Source: VGJW01 sp035286125 (GTDB lineage: Bacteria > Cyanobacteriota > Sericytochromatia > S15B-MN24 > VGJW01). Taken from it: a stretch of 55,009 nucleotides of DNA. Made by a program: the position numbers and the translations under genes. Below the pieces are notes generated by a model. That model had not been told where the DNA came from, made no database searches, and saw only the letters and a list, made by a program, of their open reading frames with translations. Below, in pieces: positions 7,077-13,387 of this stretch (positions are counted from its first letter, which is position 1; the number at the start of each line of letters is the position of its first letter). Location of the stretch: positions 1-55,009 of the forward strand of contig JAYKIS010000051.1 of assembly GCA_035286125.1 (NCBI GenBank), read 5' to 3'.

Positions 7077-8402
7077 ATGTCCGTCTTCGCCGCACGCCGC
7101 CAACGATTTCTCGAGGCCCTCGGGCACGGCGTCGCCATCCTGCCGACTCGTCCGCATGCCGTCCGCTCTCACGATGTCGAGCATCCTTACCGCTTCGACA
7201 GCGACTTCTGGTACCTGACGGGCTTCGGCGAGCCTGATGCTGTGGCCGTCTTCGTACCCGGCAGGGCCGAAGGCTCCTTCATCCTGTTCGTTCCGCCGCG
7301 GGACCCCGAGCGAGAGGTCTGGACCGGCCGTCGCGCCGGCGTGGAGGGTGCCTTGGCGCGCTTTGGTGCCGACGAGGCCCACTCCATCGAGGACCTCGAC
7401 AAGGTCCTGCCCGACCTGATCCGGGGTCAGCAACGCGTCTGGTTCCCGTGGGGCCGGGACGCCGGATGGGACCAACGGGTCCGCAGTTGGGTCGACACCC
7501 TGCGTGGCAAGGCCCGGATGGGCATCACGCCGCCCTCCGAGATGGTCGATCCGTTGCCGATCCTGCACGAGATGCGCCTGTTCAAGGAAGCGGCCGAGAT
7601 CGGCCTGATGCGGCGTGCCGCGGACATCGCCGCCGAGGCGCATCTCGCCGCGATGCGGGCCGCGGCACCGGGCGCCTACGAGTACCAGTTGCAGGCCACC
7701 CTCGAATACGTCTTCCGCATGCGGGGCAGCCAGGGTCCTTCCTACCACCCCATCTGCGGTTCAGGAGCCAATGCCTGCATCCTGCACTACAACGAGAACA
7801 ACGCGGTCCTGCGCGACGGGGACCTGGTCCTTGTCGATGCCGGATGCGAGGTCGAGGGCTACGCTTCGGACATCACGCGCGCTTTCCCGGTCAACGGCCG
7901 CTTTTCCGCAGCCCAGCGCGCGGCCTATGACGTCGTGCTCGCCGCGCAGCACGCAGCCATCGCCCGCTGCGTGCCAGGAACGGCCTTTGATGACGTGCAT
8001 GGCGCGGCGCTCGATGTCCTGGTAGAGGGTCTCGTCGACCTGGGCATCCTGACGGGCGACCCGGCCGAGCTCAAGGCCAACGGCGCGTTCCGACCCTACT
8101 ACATGCACCGCACGAGCCATTGGCTGGGCCTCGATGTCCACGACATGGGCAGCTACAGGGAAGGCGGCGCCTCGCGGACCCTCAGACCCGGCATGGTGCT
8201 GACCGTCGAGCCGGGCCTGTACCTTGCCGCCGGAACGCCCGGCCTCGACGCGCGCTGGCACGACATCGGCATTCGCATCGAGGACGACATCCTCGTGACG
8301 GACAAGGGACCGGACAACCTCACGGCAGGTGTCTCGGCCGATCCGGATGCGATCGAGGCGTGGATGGCAGCAGGACCTGCTCCGGTCCTGACTCTCCGGT
8401 AG
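7077..8402 (+). CDS. pepP: Xaa-Pro aminopeptidase (aminopeptidase P)
   Basis: A 441-residue pita-bread-fold metallopeptidase that removes an N-terminal residue preceding proline. The N-terminal regulatory domain opens with RRQRFLEALGHG and contains DFWYLTGF. The five metal ligands are visible in order: two Asp in LVLVDAGCEVEGYASDIT, His in HRTSHWLGLDVHD, Glu in LTVEPGLYL and Glu in GIRIEDDILVT. Length matches E. coli PepP. The ATG at 7077 follows GGGAGGG by 7 bases. It ends three bases from the convergent gene at 8406, with no obvious terminator between them. Confidence 0.93.
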   Translation: MSVFAARRQRFLEALGHGVAILPTRPHAVRSHDVEHPYRFDSDFWYLTGFGEPDAVAVFVPGRAEGSFILFVPPRDPEREVWTGRRAGVEGALARFGADEAHSIEDLDKVLPDLIRGQQRVWFPWGRDAGWDQRVRSWVDTLRGKARMGITPPSEMVDPLPILHEMRLFKEAAEIGLMRRAADIAAEAHLAAMRAAAPGAYEYQLQATLEYVFRMRGSQGPSYHPICGSGANACILHYNENNAVLRDGDLVLVDAGCEVEGYASDITRAFPVNGRFSAAQRAAYDVVLAAQHAAIARCVPGTAFDDVHGAALDVLVEGLVDLGILTGDPAELKANGAFRPYYMHRTSHWLGLDVHDMGSYREGGASRTLRPGMVLTVEPGLYLAAGTPGLDARWHDIGIRIEDDILVTDKGPDNLTAGVSADPDAIEAWMAAGPAPVLTLR

Positions 8403-8405
8403 GAG

Positions 8406-9083
8406 CTAGTCCACCAGGCCCCGCATCACCCGGGAGACCAAGCCGTCCTGGCCCACCACCGCGGCGTGCCGCTCGGCTCCGGTCGTCGCCCACTCCTTGA
8501 GCGCCTGGCGCCATTCGGGCTTGGCGACGCGGATCGCGGCCTTGTGCCGCGCGACGCCGTCGTCCACGATGGCACGCATCTTGCCGGCGAGGCCCTTCTC
8601 CATCAGCTTGAAGACCCGGTTGTGCCGTTGCAGGCCTGCTCCGTAAATCTTGAGCACCTGGCGGCGCGGGGCGGCATCAAGCAGCACCAGGGCGACGTCC
8701 TGTCGCTTGGCACCCAGGTAGATGCGGTTGTCGATCTGGTTGCGCGCCGCGCTCAAGGCCAGTTGGACACCCTTGTCATGAGCACGGACCCCGACCCGCA
8801 TGCCCTTGTCGAGGGCCTTGGTCGCCATGTCCAGACCCTTGGATGCGGCCTTGGCGAGGTCGGCCTTTCGAGCAGCCTGGGCCGCTGCGACGGCGTCCTC
8901 GAGCTTGCCGGCCACGCGCAGGTGACTGGCAACGCCGTTACGAGCCACCTGCCGGCTGATCGCCACCGCATCACGACCGATGCGCGGAACGGCGGCCGCC
9001 ACGCGACCCGCCCCGGCAACCACGCCGGGTGCCACCTTGGGTGCCACCTGTGCTGCCTTGCCGACTGCCTGCCAAATGCCCAT
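8406..9083 (-). CDS. Ala/Lys/Arg-rich helical protein of unknown function
   Basis: A 225-residue protein I do not recognise. It has no clear signal peptide or membrane helix. Composition is rich in Ala, Val, Lys and Arg, and most of it should be amphipathic helix; residues 1-110 are almost free of aromatic residues, while residues 125-225 are more globular with a single EWRQALKEWATTG segment. The net charge is strongly positive, so nucleic-acid or membrane association is possible but not shown. The ATG at 9083 is preceded by GGGGGGAGG. The upstream region carries one of the three copies of the shared GCTTAACC...GATAGT element, which ties this gene to the two lipoprotein genes near 40 kb. Confidence 0.7.
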   Translation of the reverse strand: MGIWQAVGKAAQVAPKVAPGVVAGAGRVAAAVPRIGRDAVAISRQVARNGVASHLRVAGKLEDAVAAAQAARKADLAKAASKGLDMATKALDKGMRVGVRAHDKGVQLALSAARNQIDNRIYLGAKRQDVALVLLDAAPRRQVLKIYGAGLQRHNRVFKLMEKGLAGKMRAIVDDGVARHKAAIRVAKPEWRQALKEWATTGAERHAAVVGQDGLVSRVMRGLVD

Positions 9084-9113
9084 GAGCTTGTCCCCCTGGC
9101 CTCCCCCCGGAAG

Positions 9114-9166
9114 CCTGATGGACTATCGCCCGGAACGCGCCAGGGTTGCCCAAGGTCAGGTTAAGC
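9114..9166 (-). promoter_or_regulatory. Shared promoter element, copy A
   Basis: On the minus strand GCTTAACC (9166-9159), 9 bases, GCAA, 18 bases, then GATAGT (9127-9122) and CCATCAGG. The GATAGT acts as a -10 box, giving a leader of about 30 bases before the ATG at 9083. The same arrangement occurs before the genes starting at 40140 and 41756. Confidence 0.6.
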
Positions 9167-9185
9167 CTTCGGACCTGATGGGGAC

Positions 9186-10211
9186 CTAATGGGCCCCGAG
9201 CGCCTCTCGGGCTTGCGCCGCGATATGCCAAGGCTGCTGGGCATAGATATCGTCGAACATCGACCGCAGTTCGGGCTGGGGCGTCTGCTCGGCCTCTTCG
9301 ACCGCCCGCTCGATCTCCTGCCGGACATCGGCCAGGACCGCGGCGCGCTCGGCTTCGGACAACCCCAGGGCGTCCGCCATCCGGGGCAGGGGGTCCTTCT
9401 TTCGCCACTCCTCGAGTTCCGCCTCCGGCCGGTACTTCGTCGGATCGTCCGACGTGCTGTGGGCACCGAGCCTGTACGTCATGGCCTCGACCAGCGTCGG
9501 TCCACCGCCCGCGCGGGCCCGGTGCAACGCCTCGGCGACGACCTGGTGTACCCCCAGGGCGTCGTTGCCATCGACCCGTACACCGTGCATGCCGAGCGCC
9601 GGTGCCCGACGGACGATCTCACCTGCCGTCTGCCGCGCCGTGGGGACGGAAATGGCCCAACCGTTGTTCTGGCAGACGAAGACGACCGGGGCCCTGCGTC
9701 GGGCCGCAACCGCCATCCCGGTATGGATGTCACCCTCCGATGAGGTGCCATCGCCAAAGTAGGTGATGACGGCGCCGGGCTCGCCCTTGGCCTGCTTGGC
9801 CATGGCGGCACCCACGGCCTGCGGGACCTGATTGCCCACCGGCGCACTCACGGACACGAAGTTGACCTCGCGAAAGCTGTACTCGGGCGGCAGGTTGCGG
9901 CCGATGATGCTGTCCGCGGCATTGGCGTAGAGATGATGGAAGAGGCGGACCGTCGGGATACCCCGCACCAGCGCCAGCGCGTGCTCGCGATAACTGGGAA
10001 ACGCCCAGTCATCGGCCCCGAGAGCGAAGGCGCTGCCGACGATGGCCCCTTCCTGGCCCTCGGAACCCAGCCAGGAGCCGATGCGCCCCTGGCGCTGCAA
10101 GGCGATGGCCCGGTGGTGAATTTCGCGCATCAGCACCATCGTCCGGTACAGCCTGCGCTGTTCCGGCAGGGCCAGCAAGGCGGGCGACGCGGTCGTGGTC
10201 GTGGGCAACAT
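9186..10211 (-). CDS. bkdA: Branched-chain 2-oxoacid dehydrogenase E1 component, alpha subunit
   Basis: A 341-residue thiamine-diphosphate-dependent E1 alpha subunit that decarboxylates 2-oxoacids of Val, Leu and Ile degradation. The ThDP/Mg motif runs from YFGDGTSSEGD to QNNGWAIS, and the phosphorylation-loop-like YRLGAHSTSDDPTKYR matches the branched-chain type better than pyruvate dehydrogenase (YRxHGHS). RQGRIGSWLGSEGQE is the usual N-terminal block. The ATG at 10211 has TATGAT 7 bases upstream (leaderless); the open frame extends upstream without support. E1 beta, E2 and E3 are not in the window, which is unusual because bkd genes are normally clustered. Confidence 0.85.
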   Translation of the reverse strand: MLPTTTTASPALLALPEQRRLYRTMVLMREIHHRAIALQRQGRIGSWLGSEGQEGAIVGSAFALGADDWAFPSYREHALALVRGIPTVRLFHHLYANAADSIIGRNLPPEYSFREVNFVSVSAPVGNQVPQAVGAAMAKQAKGEPGAVITYFGDGTSSEGDIHTGMAVAARRRAPVVFVCQNNGWAISVPTARQTAGEIVRRAPALGMHGVRVDGNDALGVHQVVAEALHRARAGGGPTLVEAMTYRLGAHSTSDDPTKYRPEAELEEWRKKDPLPRMADALGLSEAERAAVLADVRQEIERAVEEAEQTPQPELRSMFDDIYAQQPWHIAAQAREALGAH

Positions 10212-10218
10212 GCCGTCG

Positions 10219-10224
10219 ATCATA
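10219..10224 (-). promoter_or_regulatory. -10 box TATGAT for a leaderless E1 alpha mRNA
   Basis: TATGAT (10224-10219) is followed by 7 bases and the ATG at 10211. No ribosome-binding site is present. Confidence 0.55.
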
Positions 10225-10245
10225 GCGCGAACCGCCCGAGGACGA

Positions 10246-11106
10246 TCAGTGCCCGAGCGGGCAACCGCCGCCGGGGGGGCCCTCCCGACGGGGGGTCGGG
10301 GCCGAAGCGGACCAACCCGCCACGCCATCGCCCAGCCGCGAGCGGACCTGCCACAGCATCGGGAATGCACGACGCTCGAGCGTGGTCTTGAGGTAGGCCA
10401 CACCCTCCGAACCGCCGGTACCGGGCAGCTCGCCGATGATCCGGGAGACCACCATCACGTGGTGGTAGCGCCACTGGGCGAGCAGGGCATCGAAGTCCAC
10501 CAGCGACTCGGCCAGCATGTAGAGATCGACGTTGGCCTCGTAGTTGCGATACAGCTGTTCGAGCGCCTCCTCGTGGCCCACCCCGGGGAAGCGATGGATC
10601 AGGACGCCCAGGAAACCCTCCCAGAGCGTCTTCCGGCTGCCGTAGTCACGCAAGCCCTGCTGCATCTCCGGACGCTGCGCGAAAAAGTTCATGTAGGCCT
10701 CGTCGCGAAGGCCGGCAAGGAACTCGATCTCGCGGAACTGCAGGGACTGGAAGCCGCTGGCCGGTCGCAGGATGTCGCGGAACTCGGCGAACTCCTGCGG
10801 CGACATGGTCTCGAGCACATGAATCTGGTGCAGCAAGAGGTCCTGAACCCGGGTGACCCGTCGCATGAAGTGATGGGCCCGCAGAACCTTGCGCTCGGCC
10901 ATGCAGGTCATGGCCACGTCGAGCTCATGCAGCATCAGCTTGAACCAGAGCTCGTAGGCCTGGTGGATGACGATGAAGAGCAGTTCGTCGTGGTGCGGCG
11001 GATCCGACTGGGGCTGCTGAAGATCCAGCATCTCGCGGATCTTGAGGTAGTCCCCGTAGGTCATGGCCTCGGGTCCAGGAGCGTCCGGCAGTCGGGGAGC
11101 CGTCAT
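10246..11106 (-). CDS. kynA: Tryptophan 2,3-dioxygenase
   Basis: A 286-residue heme dioxygenase, the first step of tryptophan breakdown to N-formylkynurenine. The heme/substrate block LLFIVIHQAYELWFKLML and the C-terminal RYHHVMVVSRIIGELPGTGG are diagnostic, and the GTGGS loop that closes over tryptophan is complete. Length is normal for bacterial KynA. The ATG at 11106 has an extended -10 box (TGGTACCAT) ending 6 bases upstream, implying a leaderless message. The open frame extends far upstream antisense to hmgA, which is a shadow. Its divergent partner hmgA is also aromatic amino acid catabolism; kynB and kynU are not here. Confidence 0.95.
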   Translation of the reverse strand: MTAPRLPDAPGPEAMTYGDYLKIREMLDLQQPQSDPPHHDELLFIVIHQAYELWFKLMLHELDVAMTCMAERKVLRAHHFMRRVTRVQDLLLHQIHVLETMSPQEFAEFRDILRPASGFQSLQFREIEFLAGLRDEAYMNFFAQRPEMQQGLRDYGSRKTLWEGFLGVLIHRFPGVGHEEALEQLYRNYEANVDLYMLAESLVDFDALLAQWRYHHVMVVSRIIGELPGTGGSEGVAYLKTTLERRAFPMLWQVRSRLGDGVAGWSASAPTPRREGPPGGGCPLGH

Positions 11107-11112
11107 GCGCCG

Positions 11113-11122
11113 ATGGTACCAT
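11113..11122. promoter_or_regulatory. Palindromic -10 serving kynA and hmgA in both directions
   Basis: ATGGTACCAT is a perfect 10-base palindrome. Read either way it gives an extended -10 box TGGTACCAT. On the minus strand TACCAT ends 6 bases before the kynA ATG; on the plus strand it lies 56 bases before the hmgA ATG at 11179. Confidence 0.55.
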
Positions 11123-11178
11123 GGCCCTGCGGCACGGTCGCTGGAGACCTGACGCCGCTTCGACCGAGGAAGATCCCG

Positions 11179-12294
11179 ATGTTCCCGCTCAACAAGGGTG
11201 GCGCGCCACCGCAGGCCCACGTCGGCCTGCCCGAGGGCACCGTCGAGGAGGAATTCGGCCGCAGCGGCTTCTTCGGACGCGCGACCCACCTGTACCATCG
11301 GCACGCTCCGACCGGATGGACCCGAATCGACGGTCCCACGCGCCCCCGGGCCATGCACGCGACAGCCCTCGTCCCGCCGGACCATCTCGATGCCCGCGGC
11401 CTGCCCCAGCCCTTTCTGCGCAATGCCGACGTCACGCTGGCCATGTCCCGGCGCCAGCAGGCCATGCCCTTCTGGTTCAGGGACGCGGACCGCGACCTCG
11501 TCCACTTCGTCCACCGGGGCACGGGCCTGCTCGAGACCGACTTCGGCCCGTTGCGCTACGAGCCGGGCGACTACATGGTCATCCCCCGTGGCATCACCCA
11601 TCGCTGGGTACCGGACACCGGCTCGGAACAGGTCCAGCTCGTCATCGAATCCGCGACCGAGATCCGTCTGCCCGAGCGCGGCATGCTGGGTCCTCACGCC
11701 CTCTTCGATCCGGGCATCATCCGTACGCCCGAGCCCGAGGCGCACGAGGCCACAGGTGAATTCGAGGTCCTGATTCGCCGTCGCGGCACCTTCACCTCGG
11801 TCTGGTATCCCTTCCATCCCCTCGACGTGGTGGCATGGAAAGGAGACGCAACGGTCTGGCAACTCAATGTCCGTGACATTCGGCCCGTCGTCTCGCCGCG
11901 CTACCACTTGCCGCCTTCCGTGCACACCACGTTCCTGGCGCAGAACTTCGTCATCTGCTCGTTCCTGCCAAGGCCGCTCGAGACAGGAGACCCCACCGCC
12001 CTGCGCGTGCCCTTCTTCCACCGCAATGCGGATTTCGACGAGGTCATCTTCTATCACGATGGGAATTTCTTCAGCCGCGACGGCATCCGCGCCGGCTGGG
12101 TCACCTACCATCCCTATGGCATCCACCACGGACCTCATCCCAAGGCCCTCGCCAACCAGCACCTGAAGCACGAGACCGACGAGCAAGCCGTCATGGTGGA
12201 CACCCGCAACCCGCTGGAAGTCGTCCCGGAGGCCGCCCACGTCGACTGGGCCGAGTACCCCGAGACCTGGAACCGGCAGGTCAATCCCGCGTAG
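11179..12294 (+). CDS. hmgA: Homogentisate 1,2-dioxygenase
   Basis: A 371-residue cupin-fold Fe(II) dioxygenase that opens the homogentisate ring in Phe/Tyr degradation. Metal-binding residues are in FFHRNADFDEVIFYHDG (His and Glu) and in the following GIHHGPHP segment. VHFVHRGTGLLET and YMVIPRGITHRW are the cupin strands. It is the shorter bacterial form. The ATG at 11179 has GAGGA upstream. The gene is divergent from kynA, with which it shares a palindromic -10. Its 3' end overlaps mltG on the other strand by 14 bases. Maleylacetoacetate isomerase and fumarylacetoacetase are not in the window. Confidence 0.92.
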   Translation: MFPLNKGGAPPQAHVGLPEGTVEEEFGRSGFFGRATHLYHRHAPTGWTRIDGPTRPRAMHATALVPPDHLDARGLPQPFLRNADVTLAMSRRQQAMPFWFRDADRDLVHFVHRGTGLLETDFGPLRYEPGDYMVIPRGITHRWVPDTGSEQVQLVIESATEIRLPERGMLGPHALFDPGIIRTPEPEAHEATGEFEVLIRRRGTFTSVWYPFHPLDVVAWKGDATVWQLNVRDIRPVVSPRYHLPPSVHTTFLAQNFVICSFLPRPLETGDPTALRVPFFHRNADFDEVIFYHDGNFFSRDGIRAGWVTYHPYGIHHGPHPKALANQHLKHETDEQAVMVDTRNPLEVVPEAAHVDWAEYPETWNRQVNPA

Positions 12295-13384
12295 CGGATC
12301 GCTGGCGGCTGCGGACTGCCCGCACGGCGGCGCGATGCGCGGCGTGCGTCCGGCTGAAGACGTGGCTGCCGTCGCCCCGGGCGACGAAGTAGCGCATGTC
12401 CGTCCCCACCGCATCACGCACGGCCAGAATGCTCGCGAGACCCGGGTTGCAGATGGGGCCAGGCGGCAACCCGCGGACCCTGTAGGTATTCCACGGGCTG
12501 TCGATGGCGATGTCCCGGCGCGTCAAGGGTTGGTCAACCGTCTGGCGGAACCCCAGCACGTACTCGACCGTCGGATCGGAACCGAGCGGAATCCCCGCCT
12601 CCAGACGCCCCAGGAAGACACCGGCAATCAGGGGGCGCTCGACTGCACGCACGGCCTCGCGCTCGACGATGGACGCCAGCACCAGCCAGGCCCGAGGGGA
12701 CAAGCCGTGGGTACCCTCGCGCACCACGGGCCACGCGACCTGCCCGAACCGATCGAGCATGCGGCCGACGAGGGCCTCGGGACGCCCGGCATGGTCGGGC
12801 AAGGCATAGGTATCTGGGAAGAGGTACCCCTCGAGTGTCGCGCCCTCGGGCAGGTCGGCCAACCAGGGACGACCATCGGCAAACCGGGCGGGATCCCGGC
12901 AGAGGGCGTCCCACGTGCCGGCTTGTCCCGCGCCCTCCTTGGCCACCAGTTGGGCGAGGAGGGGAAGATCCGTTCCCTCGGGCACGGTCAGGCGACGCGG
13001 CATGGGCCGGGCCTCGTCAAGCACGGCCAGCACCTCACGCACGGAGAGGGCGCGTGACAGCCGGTAGCGACCGGCACGCCATCGCTGCGGCTGAGCCACG
13101 AGACGCGCCATGACGCGAAAGACCGCCGCATTCCGGATCAGGCCCTCCTCAGAGAGCCTTGCTCCCAGGGACGCCGGCCCTTCCCCGTGACGCAGTTCGA
13201 CAACGATGGGCTTGTCATCCTCGGCATCAACGGGGGCACAGGCCGAAGCGAACATGCCGATGACGACCGCCGCCACCGCCACGAGACCGGCCAGGCCTGC
13301 GACCCACGGCAGCAAGGCCTCAAGCCCGGCTCCCTGCCGCTCCTTGCGCCGGGCTGAGCGGCCTTGCCTGCTGGCGCGCGGCAA
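12281..13384 (-). CDS. mltG: Endolytic murein transglycosylase MltG
   Basis: A 367-residue YceG-like membrane-anchored lytic transglycosylase that cuts nascent glycan strands during cell wall synthesis. A positively charged N-terminus precedes one membrane helix (about residues 25-47), then a LysM-like subdomain and the catalytic domain. LVLASIVEREA holds the catalytic Glu, and SPWNTYRVRGLPPGPICNPG is the signature loop. I use the TTG at 13384, two bases after the dnaX stop; no in-frame ATG or GTG precedes the membrane helix, so the exact start is uncertain. It is the second gene of a dnaX-mltG operon. Confidence 0.9.
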   Translation of the reverse strand: MPRASRQGRSARRKERQGAGLEALLPWVAGLAGLVAVAAVVIGMFASACAPVDAEDDKPIVVELRHGEGPASLGARLSEEGLIRNAAVFRVMARLVAQPQRWRAGRYRLSRALSVREVLAVLDEARPMPRRLTVPEGTDLPLLAQLVAKEGAGQAGTWDALCRDPARFADGRPWLADLPEGATLEGYLFPDTYALPDHAGRPEALVGRMLDRFGQVAWPVVREGTHGLSPRAWLVLASIVEREAVRAVERPLIAGVFLGRLEAGIPLGSDPTVEYVLGFRQTVDQPLTRRDIAIDSPWNTYRVRGLPPGPICNPGLASILAVRDAVGTDMRYFVARGDGSHVFSRTHAAHRAAVRAVRSRQRSATRD

Positions 13385-13387
13385 GAC

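Noticed and set aside
10246..12417. A 723-codon minus-strand frame covering kynA and the region opposite hmgA
   Set aside because: Only the last 286 codons are KynA; the rest is antisense to hmgA. The leaderless -10 and the family alignment fix the start at 11106.
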